In this document: positions 45,156-56,176 of the stretch, in pieces
How the letters are laid out: each line of letters begins with the position of its first letter
How positions within the stretch are numbered: the stretch's first letter is position 1
From: Arthrobacter sp. AK04
Lineage (GTDB): Bacteria > Actinomycetota > Actinomycetes > Actinomycetales > Micrococcaceae
Direction: 5' to 3'
Length of the DNA: 64,000 nucleotides
Assembly: GCF_021129155.1 (NCBI RefSeq)
Contig: NZ_JAJOMC010000021.1
Location: 1 to 64,000 of the forward strand
Position numbers and translations under genes: made by a program
The notes under the pieces: model-generated
The model's database searches: none
What the model saw: only the letters and a program-made list of their open reading frames with translations
What the model was told of the DNA's origin: nothing

Positions 45156-45653
45156 ATGACTGCAGCAACACCATTACACGCCGTTCGGGAGAGGACCGCT
45201 CCCGGAGCAGCAGAACCCGCCCAGCCACCCCATGAGCCGGCTGCAACAGCCGCTGCAGTGCCTTTACGCGACGGAACCTCGGCACCTCTGCGCCCTGTGG
45301 ACCCTATGGCGGAAGTCCGCGCAATCACCCGCAGTACAGTCCAGGCGGCAATGGAAGTCCTTGCCGGAATCAGGCCGATCCATCAGCTCGCCAGGCCCCT
45401 TGACCCCCGCTGCCTTGCCGCACTGCAGCACCGCGCCGCCCTGATCAGGCGGGAAATCACCAGGACCGGCAACCCGGCGCTCGCCCGGCTCCACCGAAAT
45501 TCCGCGGTCCGCTCCGTCCGTGTCTGCGAAATCTCCGACGGTATCTACGAAGCCAGCGCTGTGGTGGTGGATGACGTGCGCGCACGTGCCGTGGCCGTCC
45601 GGCTTGAACGGAGCAAACAGGTGTGGCGGGTGACGGAACTTGTCATCGGCTGA
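45156..45653 (+). CDS. Rv3235-family protein
   Basis: A 165-residue protein with a disordered Ala/Pro-rich N-terminus (1-50) and a conserved C-terminal domain of about 110 residues: AEVRAITRSTVQAAMEVLAG, RPLDPRCL, then VRSVRVCEISDGIYEASAVV and ERSKQVWRVTELVIG. This matches the actinobacterial Rv3235 family (DUF6459), encoded near secA in mycobacteria as it is here. The function is unknown; the C-terminal fold looks NTF2-like or SecA-associated, which is inference. AAGGGGAAG precedes the ATG at 45156. Confidence 0.85.
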   Translation: MTAATPLHAVRERTAPGAAEPAQPPHEPAATAAAVPLRDGTSAPLRPVDPMAEVRAITRSTVQAAMEVLAGIRPIHQLARPLDPRCLAALQHRAALIRREITRTGNPALARLHRNSAVRSVRVCEISDGIYEASAVVVDDVRARAVAVRLERSKQVWRVTELVIG

Positions 45654-45668
45654 AGGGGGACGGAACAC

Positions 45669-45701
45669 GGCAGGGCCGGGAACACTGTTCCCGGCCCTGC
45701 C
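45669..45701. terminator. Bidirectional terminator before secA
   Basis: A perfect 14-bp stem, GGCAGGGCCGGGAA (45669-45682) with its complement (45688-45701), loop CACTG, followed by AAAACC. It lies between the convergent Rv3235-family and secA genes. Confidence 0.85.
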
Positions 45702-45745
45702 AAAACCACAGTGAGCCCCAGCGCGGCTGGCAGCTCAACCCTCCG

Positions 45746-48484
45746 TCAGCGGCGCTTCTTCTTCGCCGGACGTTTGGCCGCATCCTGTGCTGCCGCCTTG
45801 GCCGGGTTACCTGACCTGCCCGAGGAGCGTGTCTCCACCCGGGTCTGCGTTCCACCGCTTTCGCTGGGGGCGGTGTACTGCAGCTGGGCTGGTTTCTCCG
45901 GCGCTTCAAGCCCGGCAGCGTGAACCTGCGGCTGCACGTGCTCGGTGTGCTCGCCGGCGTCGTCCGCGACCACGACGTCCTGTGCGGGGGTGACCTCAAC
46001 TTCGAGGTTGAACAGGAATCCGACGCTTTCTTCCCGGATGGCCTCCATCATGCCCTGGAAGAGGATGAAGCCTTCACGCTGGTATTCCACCAGCGGGTCG
46101 CGCTGGGCCATGGCGCGCAGGCCGATTCCTTCCTTGAGGTAGTCCATCTCATACAGGTGTTCCTGCCACTTACGGCCAATGACGGAGAGCACCACGCGGC
46201 GCTCAAGTTCGCGCATGCTCTCAGAGCCAAGGGCTTCCTCCCGCGCCTGGTACACCAGCCGCGCGTCGGACAGCAGTTCCTCCTTCAGGAATTCCACCGT
46301 CAGCCTGGACTTGCCGCCGGCTTCCTCAATGATCTCTTCCGGGGTGACGCTCACGGGATACAGGGTCTTGAGGTTGGTCCAGAGCTGGTTGAAGTCCCAG
46401 TCGTCGCCGTTGCCTTCTGCCGTTGCAGCGTCAATGAGGGCAGTGACAGTGTCTTCGACGAAGAACTGGACTTTCTCGTGCAGGTCGTCGCCTTCGAGGA
46501 TCCGCCGCCGGTCACTGTAGATTGCCTCACGCTGGCGGTTGAGGACGTCGTCGTATTTCAGGACGTTCTTGCGCTGTTCGGCATTGCGGCCCTCAACCTG
46601 GCCCTGCGCCGAGGCGATGGCGCGGGACACGAGCTTCGATTCCAGTGCGACGTCGTCGGGGACGGAGCTGTTCATGAGCCGTTCCGCAGCGCCCGAATTG
46701 AAGAGCCGCATGAGGTCATCGGTCAGCGACAGGTAGAAGCGGGACTCGCCAGGGTCACCCTGGCGGCCGGAGCGTCCGCGGAGCTGATTGTCGATGCGGC
46801 GCGATTCGTGGCGCTCTGTTCCAAGGACGTAGAGTCCGCCGAGGTTCAAGACTTCCTCGTGCTCGTCCTTGACCGACTGCTTGGCAGCTTCGAGCGCTGC
46901 CGGCCAGGCGGACTCGTACTCCTCGGAGTTCTCCTCCGGGTCCAGCCCGCGCTTGGCAAGCTCGGCCACGGCGGTGAATTCAGCGTTGCCGCCAAGCATG
47001 ATGTCCGTACCGCGGCCGGCCATGTTGGTTGCCACCGTGACGGCGCCCTTACGGCCGGCCTGGGCGACGATGGCAGCTTCGCGTGCATGGTTCTTCGCGT
47101 TGAGGACCTCGTGCCGGATGCCTTCCTTGGCAAGGAGCCTGGAGAGGTATTCGCTCTTCTCCACGCTGGTGGTACCCACCAGGACCGGCTGGCCCTTTTC
47201 ATGCCGTTCGGCAATGTCCCGGACGACGGCGTCGAACTTTACCGTTTCGTTCTTGAAGACCAGGTCCGGCTGGTCGATGCGCTGCATGTCGCGGTTGGTG
47301 GGAATGGCCACCACGCCCAGCTTGTAGGTGCTCATGAATTCCGCTGCCTCGGTTTCGGCAGTACCGGTCATGCCTGAGAGCTTCTGGTACATGCGGAAGT
47401 AGTTCTGCAGCGTCACGGTGGCCAGGGTCTGGTTCTCGGCCTTGATCTCGACGCCTTCCTTGGCCTCGATCGCCTGGTGCATGCCCTCGTTGTAGCGGCG
47501 GCCGGCAAGGATGCGGCCGGTGTGCTCATCGACAATCAGGACTTCCCCGTCCAGGATGACGTAGTCCTTGTCCCGCTTGAAAAGTTCCTTGGCCTTGATG
47601 GCGTTGTTGAGGAACCCGATGAGGGGTGTGTTGGCGGACTCGTACAGGTTCTGGATACCGAGGTAGTCCTCCACCTTCTCGATGCCGCTCTCCAGTACGC
47701 CGACGGTGCGCTTCTTCTCGTCCACCTCGTAGTCCTTGTCAGGCTGCAGCCGGAGGACCACTTTGGCGAACTCGCTGTACCACCGGTTGGTGTCCCCCTG
47801 CGCCGGCCCGGAGATGATGAGCGGTGTGCGGGCTTCGTCGATGAGGATGGAGTCCACTTCGTCAACGATGGCGAAGTGGTGTCCGCGCTGGACCAGTTCG
47901 TTCTTGTCCCAGGCCATGTTGTCGCGGAGGTAATCGAAACCGAATTCGTTGTTGGTGCCGTACGTGATGTCTGCGGCGTACTGCTGGCGGCGGACGGCGG
48001 GGTCCTGGTTGGAGAGGATGCACCCGCTGGTCAAGCCGAGGAAGCGGTAGACGCGGCCCATGAGGTCAGACTGGTATTCAGCGAGGTAGTCGTTCACGGT
48101 GATCACGTGGACGCCCTTGCCGGTGAGCGCGTTCAGGTAGGCGGGAGCGGTCGCCACCAGGGTCTTGCCTTCACCGGTCTTCATTTCTGCAATGTTGCCC
48201 AGGTGCAGGGCGGCGCCGCCCATCATCTGGACATCGAAGTGGCGCATCCCCAGGGTGCGCGAGGAAGCTTCCCGGACGGCGGCAAACGCTTCCGGGAGCA
48301 GGTCATCGAGCTTCTCCCCGTCCTGGTGCCGCTCCCTCAGACGGTCGGTTTCCTCCCGGAGTTCGGCGTCCGTGAACGTCTTGAACGAATCTTCCAGTGC
48401 ATTGATGGAGTCGGCATAGTTCCGCAGTTGCCGGAGGGTTTTTTTATCACCGGTGCGGAGAAGTTTTTCGATAAGTGATGCCAC
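45746..48484 (-). CDS. secA: Preprotein translocase ATPase SecA
   Basis: The motor of Sec-dependent protein export, acting with SecYEG. The 912-residue protein has Walker [10 protein letters not shown] (101-109), DEVD of helicase motif II in [17 protein letters not shown], the preprotein-crosslinking domain, [10 protein letters not shown] and the [11 protein letters not shown] arginine-finger region. The C-terminus is basic and ends KKKRR, with no zinc-binding CxC motif, as is usual for actinobacterial SecA1. The start is GTG at 48482-48484 with GGGAG upstream. Order with hpf, comFC, lpqB and mtrBA matches the Rv3240c-Rv3246c region. Confidence 0.98.
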   Translation of the reverse strand: MASLIEKLLRTGDKKTLRQLRNYADSINALEDSFKTFTDAELREETDRLRERHQDGEKLDDLLPEAFAAVREASSRTLGMRHFDVQMMGGAALHLGNIAEMKTGEGKTLVATAPAYLNALTGKGVHVITVNDYLAEYQSDLMGRVYRFLGLTSGCILSNQDPAVRRQQYAADITYGTNNEFGFDYLRDNMAWDKNELVQRGHHFAIVDEVDSILIDEARTPLIISGPAQGDTNRWYSEFAKVVLRLQPDKDYEVDEKKRTVGVLESGIEKVEDYLGIQNLYESANTPLIGFLNNAIKAKELFKRDKDYVILDGEVLIVDEHTGRILAGRRYNEGMHQAIEAKEGVEIKAENQTLATVTLQNYFRMYQKLSGMTGTAETEAAEFMSTYKLGVVAIPTNRDMQRIDQPDLVFKNETVKFDAVVRDIAERHEKGQPVLVGTTSVEKSEYLSRLLAKEGIRHEVLNAKNHAREAAIVAQAGRKGAVTVATNMAGRGTDIMLGGNAEFTAVAELAKRGLDPEENSEEYESAWPAALEAAKQSVKDEHEEVLNLGGLYVLGTERHESRRIDNQLRGRSGRQGDPGESRFYLSLTDDLMRLFNSGAAERLMNSSVPDDVALESKLVSRAIASAQGQVEGRNAEQRKNVLKYDDVLNRQREAIYSDRRRILEGDDLHEKVQFFVEDTVTALIDAATAEGNGDDWDFNQLWTNLKTLYPVSVTPEEIIEEAGGKSRLTVEFLKEELLSDARLVYQAREEALGSESMRELERRVVLSVIGRKWQEHLYEMDYLKEGIGLRAMAQRDPLVEYQREGFILFQGMMEAIREESVGFLFNLEVEVTPAQDVVVADDAGEHTEHVQPQVHAAGLEAPEKPAQLQYTAPSESGGTQTRVETRSSGRSGNPAKAAAQDAAKRPAKKKRR

Positions 48485-48530
48485 GTGAAGATGCTCCCAG
48501 TCTTTGCCGCCGAATTCTGGCGTTTTTAGT

Positions 48531-49796
48531 CTACGGGAGAGACACCGCCGAGGTGCCCGCTTGTTCCCTCAGAGCGGAGTCCGCTCCGGTGCTTACAGCG
48601 TGGGCGAGGCTGGCTGCAAGGTCGCCAACAGGGAAAACCTCAACGCCAGGCAGGCCCAGCCAGCCGGCCATGAGCCAAAGCTCCGCAGCAAGTTCGACGG
48701 CGGTGTCCGGCGGCGCGCCAGGCTCCGCGAAAGAGGACCTCACCAGCAGCTTCCCTTCTTTCCGGTCAGCCTTGAGGTCCACCCGCGCCACAATCCTGTC
48801 CCGAAGGAGGAAGGGCAGGACGTAGTAGCCGAAGCGTCTTTTGTGCTCGGGTGTGTAGATTTCGATCCTGTAGTGAAAGCCGAACAGTTCTTCGAGCCGC
48901 CGGCGTTCGAAGACGAGCGAATCGAACGGGCTCAGCAGCGCACGGCCCGTGGCCCGTCGCGGCATTTTCGCGTCGACATGGCGGAAGACGGCACGGTCCC
49001 AGCCGGCCACGGTGACCGGTTCCAGCCTTCCCCGCTCCACAAGATGTCCGACGGCGGCCGCAGCCGCTTTGACAGGCGTGCGGAAGTAGTCCGCGAAGCA
49101 GCGCACGGTTCCGATGCCGTGGGCCTGCGCGGCGGCGTCGATCAGGCGGTGCATCGCCTCGGCGGCCGCATCGGCGTCTGTTCCCTGGATGGGAAGCTGA
49201 GGCAACACTTTGGAAGCCAGGGTGTACCTGCGCTCGAACTGCTCCGTCCGCGATGCAGCTGACACCAGGCCCTCCTCAAAAAGATGCTCCAGGACCCTCT
49301 TTACGGCATTCCAGTTCCAGCCCCAGTTCACCGTCTGCGTTTCCTCAACGTGCCCTATCCGGGTGGTCAGCTCGGCAGCGGTCAGGGGGCGGGACCGGGC
49401 GAGGGTGTCGAGGATGCGCCCGGAGATGTCGGCACGAAGCCCGGGGTCCATGCGGGACGCACCCACCCATGACCGCTTCTGCCATAAAAGGAGGTCCGCA
49501 TAGTGTTCCGGCCGGATGTAGCTGGCCTCGTGTGCCCAGTACTCCACCAAGCGCCGCGGATGAACGGCGGACATCCGCTGGAGGATCGTGCGGTCGTAAT
49601 TGCCGAGCCGGGAAAAGAACGGAAGGAAATGGCTCCGGGCTACAACATTGACGGAATCGATCTGGACGAGCTGGATCCGGGCAAAGGTGCGGCCCACCGC
49701 CCGTGATGTCACGGGGCCGGCGGGCCGTCCTTTATCGAGTCCCTGAGCTGCCAAAGCGATCCGCCGTGCCTGGTCCAGGCTCAGCGTTGCCGGCAC
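48531..49796 (-). CDS. YcaQ/AlkX-type winged-helix DNA glycosylase
   Basis: A 421-residue HTH_42 (DUF1006) protein. Family members such as E. coli YcaQ (AlkX) unhook DNA interstrand crosslinks and excise bulky alkylated bases. The catalytic motif QID (45-47) in [13 protein letters not shown] is the QxD type that marks AlkX rather than the QxQ of AlkZ. Later winged-helix segments include [24 protein letters not shown] near the C-terminus. GTG starts the gene behind AGAGAGGA. It is inserted between secA and hpf, which are neighbours in mycobacteria. Confidence 0.88.
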   Translation of the reverse strand: MPATLSLDQARRIALAAQGLDKGRPAGPVTSRAVGRTFARIQLVQIDSVNVVARSHFLPFFSRLGNYDRTILQRMSAVHPRRLVEYWAHEASYIRPEHYADLLLWQKRSWVGASRMDPGLRADISGRILDTLARSRPLTAAELTTRIGHVEETQTVNWGWNWNAVKRVLEHLFEEGLVSAASRTEQFERRYTLASKVLPQLPIQGTDADAAAEAMHRLIDAAAQAHGIGTVRCFADYFRTPVKAAAAAVGHLVERGRLEPVTVAGWDRAVFRHVDAKMPRRATGRALLSPFDSLVFERRRLEELFGFHYRIEIYTPEHKRRFGYYVLPFLLRDRIVARVDLKADRKEGKLLVRSSFAEPGAPPDTAVELAAELWLMAGWLGLPGVEVFPVGDLAASLAHAVSTGADSALREQAGTSAVSLP

Positions 49797-49828
49797 ATCA
49801 GTCCTCTCTGTTGATGGTTTTCACCAGC

Positions 49829-50554
49829 CTAGGCGTTGGCCGGAGTGTCGTCCGAACGGTAGGCAAGGACTTTTTCCTCCACCACGGTGTCTCCAGGTTC
49901 GCATTCGTGGTCCAGGGTGATCACCCCGTAGGTCCAGCCGCGGCGGCGGTAGACGACGGATGGCGTGTTGGTGGCCTTATCCACGAAAAGGTAGAAATCG
50001 TGGCCAACGAGTTCCATGTTGTCCACGGCATCGTCGAGGGAAAGGGAAGCGGCGGGGAAGACTTTCCGCCGGATCAGGACCGGGGAATTGCCGGCCGGGA
50101 TGTCGTTTTCGACATCGTAGGGAGACTTGTCGTCGGGGGCAGCCGCAGCCTCGTTCCGGTGGCTTGCCTCGACGTAGAGGGGCTCGTTCGGGCTGGCCGG
50201 TTCGAGGGAGGCGGTAGCTTCGCGGACAGCTTTGGGTGTGTGCCGTCCATGGTGGACCTTCTTGCGGTCCTTGGCGCGCCGGAGGCGTTCAAGCAGCTTG
50301 TTGTAGGCGAGGTCGAATGCTGCGAACTTGTCAGCGGCGCTGGCCTCAGCGCGGATCACGGGCCCCCTGCCCAGGACTGTCACCTCAACGGTCAGCTGAT
50401 CGCCGGTCTGCCGGGCATTGGTCTCCTTGGAGACTTTCGCATCGACCCGCTGGACCTTGTCGCCAAGCGATTCGATTTTCGAGATCTTTTCCCCGGCGTA
50501 TTCGCGGAACCGGTCTGAGACTGTCAGATTTCGTCCGCTGATCATAAACTCCAT
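49829..50554 (-). CDS. hpf: Ribosome hibernation promoting factor, long form
   Basis: Binds the 30S subunit and drives 100S ribosome dimer formation in stationary phase. The 241-residue product has the N-terminal S30AE domain (about 1-105, EFMISGRNLTVSDRFREYA) and a C-terminal dimerisation domain (about 165-235, VIRRKVF-like segment followed by GHDFYLFVDKATNTPSVVYRR). A variable linker lies between. The start is the ATG at 50552-50554, preceded by the near-perfect ribosome site GGAGGGCACC. It lies next to comFC, as in mycobacteria. Confidence 0.95.
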   Translation of the reverse strand: MEFMISGRNLTVSDRFREYAGEKISKIESLGDKVQRVDAKVSKETNARQTGDQLTVEVTVLGRGPVIRAEASAADKFAAFDLAYNKLLERLRRAKDRKKVHHGRHTPKAVREATASLEPASPNEPLYVEASHRNEAAAAPDDKSPYDVENDIPAGNSPVLIRRKVFPAASLSLDDAVDNMELVGHDFYLFVDKATNTPSVVYRRRGWTYGVITLDHECEPGDTVVEEKVLAYRSDDTPANA

Positions 50555-50698
50555 GGTGCCCTCCAAATGACTTCGGTGACACGACGGCGGCGCTTCCCTG
50601 GGCCGATCTGCCTGACAGTCGAGCCCCTCTCCGAGCCGCCATCGAAAGGTACATTCTGTTCTTGGTACCCACCACCGACGTTAGTTCATAGGCACCCG

Positions 50699-51661
50699 TT
50701 ATTCATCCTTTCCCGGTTTATTTTTTTCTAAGTCATGGCAGGTTCCGCGGGTCTGCGCGGCCGCTGCGGCGTAGCCGTCGGCGTCCGGCGGGCGTGTCGC
50801 CGCGAGGACGACGGCGCCCGCCACCTGCGCCCCGGCCGCATGAAGGGCCCGAGCTGCTTCAGCCAGAGTGGCTCCGGTGGTCAGGACGTCGTCGACGATG
50901 ACACAGGGGTATCCGGCGACCTTGTTCCGGGCCCGCCGGCGGACCCGCATGGAACCGCGCACCCGCTTTGCCCGGGCACCACGGCCAAGGCCTTTCTGCC
51001 CGCCGGGCAGCTGCAGGCCCGGCCCGCGTGCTTTCGTGAGGACATCTGCAACACCCAGCCCCGGCAGCCGTCCAGGCGCGCCGCCGAGGAGCAAATGAAC
51101 GGGGCTGAACCCCCGGCTCAGGTACGCCCCGCTGCTGGTGGGGACGGGGACCAGGAAGAATTCTCCTGCCCCTTCCGTAGCGGCACGGACCGCGCCGCCC
51201 AACGCGCGTCCCAGGCTTCCCTTGAGCTGGTGCTGGCCATGCCTTTTGAAGGAGAGCAGCGCCTGGGCAAGTTCTTCCCGGTATACGCCGGCGGCAACCA
51301 CAGGAAGCAGCACCGTCCCCGCCACGTCCATAAGCGCCGGGGCGGCGCTCTCCGCTCGGAACGGGGCCGCGGTGAGCCGCCGGATGTGGCGGTCGCACCG
51401 GATGCAGAGCGCCCGGTCTTCCGCGCCGCAGCACACGCAGTCCACAGGAACTGCCAGGGAAAGCAGATCAGCCGCCGCGCCTGCGAGCTGGTCCAAGACG
51501 CGCAGGACCCTGCTGCCGTGGTCCGCACGGTGCCTGGCGCTGTATCCGGGCGGCGGGGTCAGGTCAGGGTCCAGCCGCAACAGTGTCCGGGCGCTGTCAT
51601 GCAGTCCTGTTCTGGTGGCCATTCCTTGACTGTCCACCGGGCGGCGGCTCCGGGACAGCAC
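50699..51661 (-). CDS. comFC: ComFC-family phosphoribosyltransferase-like protein
   Basis: A 320-residue ComF family member. An N-terminal zinc motif CVCCGAEDRALCIRC (about 75-89) precedes a PRTase-fold domain with the PRPP-binding loop CVIVDDVLTTGATL near the C-terminus. ComFC is linked to DNA uptake and recombination in competent bacteria; in actinobacteria its role is unclear. The start could be GTG at 51661 or ATG at 51622 (AAGGA immediately upstream). The C-terminus is Ala-rich and ends in a charged tail. Position between hpf and lpqB is conserved in actinobacteria. Confidence 0.9.
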   Translation of the reverse strand: MLSRSRRPVDSQGMATRTGLHDSARTLLRLDPDLTPPPGYSARHRADHGSRVLRVLDQLAGAAADLLSLAVPVDCVCCGAEDRALCIRCDRHIRRLTAAPFRAESAAPALMDVAGTVLLPVVAAGVYREELAQALLSFKRHGQHQLKGSLGRALGGAVRAATEGAGEFFLVPVPTSSGAYLSRGFSPVHLLLGGAPGRLPGLGVADVLTKARGPGLQLPGGQKGLGRGARAKRVRGSMRVRRRARNKVAGYPCVIVDDVLTTGATLAEAARALHAAGAQVAGAVVLAATRPPDADGYAAAAAQTRGTCHDLEKNKPGKDE

Positions 51662-51726
51662 ACACCTGCCTTATGTGGACAGAGCCCGGTCCCGCCGGGC
51701 CCCGCGCCGCTTCCCGGACATGGTGG

Positions 51727-53445
51727 TCAGCCTGGAAAGGATAGATCCGTAGGCCCCTTGATCTGCGGAGACCAGCCGTTGCCCAGGCGCTGGAAGATGC
51801 CCTCAGCTGACTGGGCATAAATGTCCTCAGGCCCATTCCCGGCGCTCAAGGCGACGAGACCCGGCCAGGGCGCCAGCTGCTGCGGCTGCCCGGAGGCGAG
51901 TGACAGCAACTCCGGCGTCACGTTTGATGCCGCCGACCCCTTCATGACCGCGATTGTTGTGTCGGAAACCCACGCGCCCTGGTCGGGCTCGCTGCCGGTT
52001 GCCAAAGTAACGGGTGGTGTCAGCTCACGGGGCGTCCCGTCGCCGCCGCGGATTATGCCGGTCACCTGCACCCGGGTCTTTCCGTTCTGCTCCGAAATCA
52101 CCAGGGCACGGACCCCTTCCCTGGAAATCCTGAACTCCTTGACGGTCCGCCCGGCCAGCCAGGCCGGCGTCATGGTGACGGAGGGCACGGTGGCGCCCTC
52201 GGCAATACCCTCCGGGCGGTAAGCCACCACTTCGGTGCCCCCCGTTGCTCCCGGCCCAGCCGACCACACCCATTCATTAAGCCCGAAGGATGGCCGGGTC
52301 AGGGTGCTTCTCGTGGTGAGTGCCCGGGCCGGTTGGCCGGGACTGATGCTGTACAGGGTGGTGCGGCTGTCATTGAGGAAGGCCGCAGTCTGGGACACCG
52401 GAGATTCCGCGGGAAGCCTGGGATTGAGGGAGGAGACGGGCTGCATGTCGGGGAGCGGCGAAACCCTGTTGTTTTCGTACCGCACCAGCTCATTGCCGCT
52501 GATGGCTATCTGGCGGGAGGGTACGTTCTTGTCCTGCACCGGCGGAAGCACGGATCCATTGTCTTCCACCCGCACGAGGTCCTGGTTTGCGCGCAGTTCG
52601 ACGTTGACGACGTCGGGCTGGCTGCGGAAAGTCAACGTCAGCTGCATCTGCATCCGCAGCCTGTCCTCCGGCGACGTTTCCATCAGCTCTTTTGCAGTCA
52701 AGTCCACCTGCGCCGCGCCGGAAACGACCGGGACCGACTCACGGGCCAGCTTGATGCCGGAAGGAAAGGCGCTTGCGACGGCGCCGCGCAGGTAGGGTGC
52801 CGGCCCCGCCAGCAATGCGCTGGTCATCGCCTTGACGGTCTTGTTCTTAATGAACCAGCGGACGTCCGGGACGGCGAACGTAAAGGAGGGATCGTAGAAA
52901 TAGATTGGGTAGGCACCGTAGATGACCTTAAACGTTTCCTCCGCGATGGCAGTGCCGTCCGGAATGGCGGAGATCCTCCATTCACCTTCCACCTGGGTGA
53001 CGGTCACCGGGATGTTCTCAATCGTGCCCTCCGGCGACTGAGTGGCAATGCCGTCTGCGTCCACCGTGTAGGCGACGTCGAGCTCGTAGTTGTAGACGTT
53101 CTCGGTGGCGGTTGCCACCACCCGCGCCTCCCGGTACACGAGGGCACGCTGGTCCGGCTTCCAGGACACGGAGGAGGCCTGCGTCAGGTACTGGCGGGCC
53201 ACGGCGTAATCGTCTTCGTAGCCGCTTCCGGCCCGGTAGAAGTAATCGATGATGGTCTCCGGCGAGGCGCCCGGCTGCGGCGCCGCCGGCAGGAATACCG
53301 GCGCGCTGAGGTTGCCCGCGCTGCCCTCACTGCTTTTGCCAACCGGCCCGGACGTGGGAATCCTGGCGCAGCCCGCCATCAGGACGAGCAGGAGGACCAG
53401 CAGGGAAGCAGACAGTTGTGCCTGACGACCGGCGCGGCCTGTCAT
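51727..53445 (-). CDS. lpqB: LpqB lipoprotein, MtrAB accessory factor
   Basis: A 572-residue lipoprotein with an N-terminal signal and lipobox LMAGC, exported and anchored by a lipidated cysteine. A GerMN domain lies at about 200-320 ([14 protein letters not shown], then [13 protein letters not shown]), and a beta-propeller-like C-terminal half follows. In mycobacteria LpqB interacts with the sensor MtrB and tunes MtrA signalling. The ATG at 53443-53445 overlaps the mtrB stop (ATGA) and is preceded by GAGGAGAG. The operon order mtrA-mtrB-lpqB is the standard one. Confidence 0.95.
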   Translation of the reverse strand: MTGRAGRQAQLSASLLVLLLVLMAGCARIPTSGPVGKSSEGSAGNLSAPVFLPAAPQPGASPETIIDYFYRAGSGYEDDYAVARQYLTQASSVSWKPDQRALVYREARVVATATENVYNYELDVAYTVDADGIATQSPEGTIENIPVTVTQVEGEWRISAIPDGTAIAEETFKVIYGAYPIYFYDPSFTFAVPDVRWFIKNKTVKAMTSALLAGPAPYLRGAVASAFPSGIKLARESVPVVSGAAQVDLTAKELMETSPEDRLRMQMQLTLTFRSQPDVVNVELRANQDLVRVEDNGSVLPPVQDKNVPSRQIAISGNELVRYENNRVSPLPDMQPVSSLNPRLPAESPVSQTAAFLNDSRTTLYSISPGQPARALTTRSTLTRPSFGLNEWVWSAGPGATGGTEVVAYRPEGIAEGATVPSVTMTPAWLAGRTVKEFRISREGVRALVISEQNGKTRVQVTGIIRGGDGTPRELTPPVTLATGSEPDQGAWVSDTTIAVMKGSAASNVTPELLSLASGQPQQLAPWPGLVALSAGNGPEDIYAQSAEGIFQRLGNGWSPQIKGPTDLSFPG

Positions 53446-55355
53446 GTTCTCTCCTCGGGGGCAGTCCCTGTTCCGGCCGGGGCGTGTGTTCCCAGGACCA
53501 GCATGCTGCCGTTCCCCTGTTCTCCAGGCATCACAATGTCCTCCGGCTCGAGCTGGACCGGCGATTTGTCGATTTCTTCCCCCTGGCGCAGGGGCAGCGT
53601 CAGCCGGAAGTTCGCCCCGCCGCCTTTCTTGCCCCATGCCTGGAGCCAGCCGTTGTGCAGCTTGGTGTCCTCCATGGCGATGGAGAGGCCCAAGCCGCTT
53701 CCGCCGGTTGTGCGGGCACGTGCGGGGTCGGCCCGCCAGAAACGGTCGAAGACGCGCGCCGCTTCTGCGGGCGCCATTCCGATCCCATGGTCCCGGACGG
53801 CAATTCCGACGGCGGTCTGGCTAACTCCGACGGTGACAGTGACCGGCTTCCCTTCGCCGTGCTCCACCGCATTAAGGATCAGGTTCCGCATGATCCTGTC
53901 GATACGCCGGGCGTCCATCTCCACGATGACGGCACCCTGCGGCGCCCTGAGGACGATCTCCGAACCGTATTCCGCAGCGACCGGGGCCGCGCCCTCGATG
54001 GCATGTGTAATCACCTGCAGGATGTCCTCCGCTTCGGCGTCGAGCACTGCCACGCCGGCATCGAAGCGGGAGATTTCGAGCAGGTCCGACAAGAGTGACT
54101 GGAAGCGTTCAACCTGGTTGTAAAGCAGCTCGGCGGAGCGCTTATTGATGGGATCGAAGTCGTGGCGTGCGTCGTACAGTACTTCCGCCGCCATCCGGAC
54201 CGTGGTCAACGGTGTGCGCAGTTCGTGGGAAACGTCGGAAACGAATCGCTGCTGCATCTGCGACAGGGTTGCCAGCTGGGTGATCTGCTCCTGGAGGCTG
54301 GCTGCCATGTGGTTGAAGGATGCACCCAGGCGCGCAACTTCGTCTTCGCCCCGGACCACCATCCGTTCCTGCAGCTGGCCGGCGGCGAGTTTCTCCGACA
54401 CCATGGCGGCATGGCTGACCGGGCTGACCACGTTGCGGGTGACGTACCAGGCGACGGCACCGATCAGCAGGACAAGCACCGCACCGCCGGCCCACAGGAC
54501 GCTCTGGATCTCGTCCAGGGTCTGCTGTGCGGAGTTCAGGTCATAGATGAGATAGAGCTCATAGACGGTGCCGTTAAAGGTCACCTTGTTCCCCACTGCA
54601 ATGCCGGGGCGGTCTTCGGTGCCCACCGGAATGACGGTGGAGGCCCAGTACTGGTCCTTACCCGACTCCTGCACGGCCTTGCGCAGTTCAGGCGGGATGA
54701 CGCTCACAGTCAGCTGGTCAGAGGCGCGGGATTCGACCCAGCGGTTCCTGGGCTTGGTCTGCTCCGGCATGGCCTCAAAAACGTACCTTCGCTGGATGAC
54801 CGAGCCGCGCCCTTCCACCGCATTCAGGGTGTCGTACACCAAAGTGATGACACTGGCCTGGTCGGTGACCTGCGCGCCGTCGAACGTGTCCTGCACCTGC
54901 TTGACGTGGTAGCTGGTCTCCGACTCAGCCTGCGCCAGCCGCTCCTGGAAGAGGTTGTTGGCGATCTGGTTGGACAGGTAGGCCCCCACAACCGCGAAGG
55001 AGGTGACGGCAAGGAGGAGCGTGGTGAGGACTGTCCGGAACTGCAGTGACCGGCGCCACCGCCGGTGAAGGGACCGGCCGATGAACCGCAGCGCCGGCAG
55101 GAATCGCCGGAATCCGGTCCTGACCAGCCGTGCGACCCGCAGGCTGACGATCAGGGCACGCCGCTGCCAGAGGTGAGAGCGGAACGTCAGGCGCCGGAGG
55201 CGGGCAGTGACGGCGTCGGTGTGTTCGGGCCCTGGAGGCAGACCCGCCCCGCCGCCATGCCCGGAAGCGGAACTCCCAGCGGGAGCGGGCGCGCCCGTAT
55301 CCGGTGCACCGTCCTGCGCCGCGGGTTCAGGCCCCTGCTTTGTAGCCGACACCAC
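53442..55355 (-). CDS. mtrB: Sensor histidine kinase MtrB
   Basis: A 637-residue membrane kinase that senses the septum and cell wall state and phosphorylates MtrA. A 100-residue basic cytoplasmic N-terminus precedes TM1 (107-127). An extracytoplasmic sensor (128-285) and TM2 (286-307) follow, then a HAMP domain, and the phospho-acceptor His377 in [15 protein letters not shown]. The ATPase domain contains [18 protein letters not shown] and GGSGLGLSI. The start is GTG at 55353-55355, overlapping the mtrA end by 29 bases. The C-terminal tail after the kinase domain is Pro/Glu-rich. Confidence 0.96.
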   Translation of the reverse strand: MVSATKQGPEPAAQDGAPDTGAPAPAGSSASGHGGGAGLPPGPEHTDAVTARLRRLTFRSHLWQRRALIVSLRVARLVRTGFRRFLPALRFIGRSLHRRWRRSLQFRTVLTTLLLAVTSFAVVGAYLSNQIANNLFQERLAQAESETSYHVKQVQDTFDGAQVTDQASVITLVYDTLNAVEGRGSVIQRRYVFEAMPEQTKPRNRWVESRASDQLTVSVIPPELRKAVQESGKDQYWASTVIPVGTEDRPGIAVGNKVTFNGTVYELYLIYDLNSAQQTLDEIQSVLWAGGAVLVLLIGAVAWYVTRNVVSPVSHAAMVSEKLAAGQLQERMVVRGEDEVARLGASFNHMAASLQEQITQLATLSQMQQRFVSDVSHELRTPLTTVRMAAEVLYDARHDFDPINKRSAELLYNQVERFQSLLSDLLEISRFDAGVAVLDAEAEDILQVITHAIEGAAPVAAEYGSEIVLRAPQGAVIVEMDARRIDRIMRNLILNAVEHGEGKPVTVTVGVSQTAVGIAVRDHGIGMAPAEAARVFDRFWRADPARARTTGGSGLGLSIAMEDTKLHNGWLQAWGKKGGGANFRLTLPLRQGEEIDKSPVQLEPEDIVMPGEQGNGSMLVLGTHAPAGTGTAPEERT

Positions 55356-56001
55356 GCACCGTCAATACGACTTCCGGAGCTTCCGGATCCTGTTCGATCT
55401 TGGACCGGAGGCGCTGGACATGGACGTTCACGAGGCGCGTGTCGGCAGCATGGCGGTAGCCCCAGACCTGCTCGAGCAGCAGTTCGCGGGTGAACACTTG
55501 CCATGGTTTCCGGGCCAGGGCCACCAGGAGGTCGAATTCCAGGGGCGTCAGCGAAATCCGGTCGCTGCCCCGGCTGACTGTGTGCCCGGCAACGTCGATG
55601 GTGATGTCGGCAATGCGCAGGGTTTCCGGAGCTTTCTGGTCGCCCGGGCGGAGCCGGGCGCGGACACGGGCCACCAGTTCAGCAGGCTTGAAAGGCTTGG
55701 GCACGTAGTCGTCTGCACCGGATTCAAGTCCCCGGACGACGTCGGACGTGTCCGATTTGGCGGTGAGCATGACGATGGGCACATCCGACTCTCCCCGGAT
55801 CTGCCGGCAGACCTCGATGCCGTCCACGCCCGGAAGCATGAGGTCCAGCAAAACAAGGTCCGGCCGCGATGACCGGAAAACGTCGAGCGCCTGGGCGCCG
55901 TCCGCGCAAAAGACCGGCTCGAAGCCGTCGTTGCGAAGGACAATTCCAATCATTTCGGCCAGCGCTTCATCATCATCTACCACCAGAATGCGTGCCTTCA
56001 T
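55327..56001 (-). CDS. mtrA: Response regulator MtrA
   Basis: A 224-residue OmpR/PhoB-type regulator controlling replication, cell division and wall hydrolase genes in actinobacteria. The receiver domain runs 1-115, with acidic pocket VVDDDE at 7-12, phospho-acceptor Asp53 in LVLLDLMLPG, Thr in MLTAKS and Lys in VPKPF. The winged-helix DNA-binding domain ends with [10 protein letters not shown]. The ATG at 55999-56001 is preceded by AAGGGA. It is the first gene of mtrA-mtrB-lpqB and divergent from the membrane-protein operon at 56177. Confidence 0.97.
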   Translation of the reverse strand: MKARILVVDDDEALAEMIGIVLRNDGFEPVFCADGAQALDVFRSSRPDLVLLDLMLPGVDGIEVCRQIRGESDVPIVMLTAKSDTSDVVRGLESGADDYVPKPFKPAELVARVRARLRPGDQKAPETLRIADITIDVAGHTVSRGSDRISLTPLEFDLLVALARKPWQVFTRELLLEQVWGYRHAADTRLVNVHVQRLRSKIEQDPEAPEVVLTVRGVGYKAGA

Positions 56002-56176
56002 AGTTATATATTCCCTTATCAGGATGGCTTTGTCCTGTTCAGCGCCTTCCGGCATGGCGGGCGCTAGGATGCCCGACGCCGGAACTATAGGCTGGTGCCA
56101 CGCCGGACGTTTTGAGCGCCACGCGGGAGGTGCGGAGCCGCGCCAGGCCGACGGCGGACTGGATGGGGGAAGGAAC

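Noticed and set aside
45920-47377. Long rightward open frame (485 codons) opposite secA
   Set aside because: It is antisense to SecA, whose motifs are complete. High GC at third positions opens this frame; no ribosome site or family motif supports it.
56002-56176. MtrA autoregulatory boxes between mtrA and the divergent operon
   Set aside because: I could not see paired GTCACA- or GTAAC-like repeats there by eye; the claim would need a motif scan.
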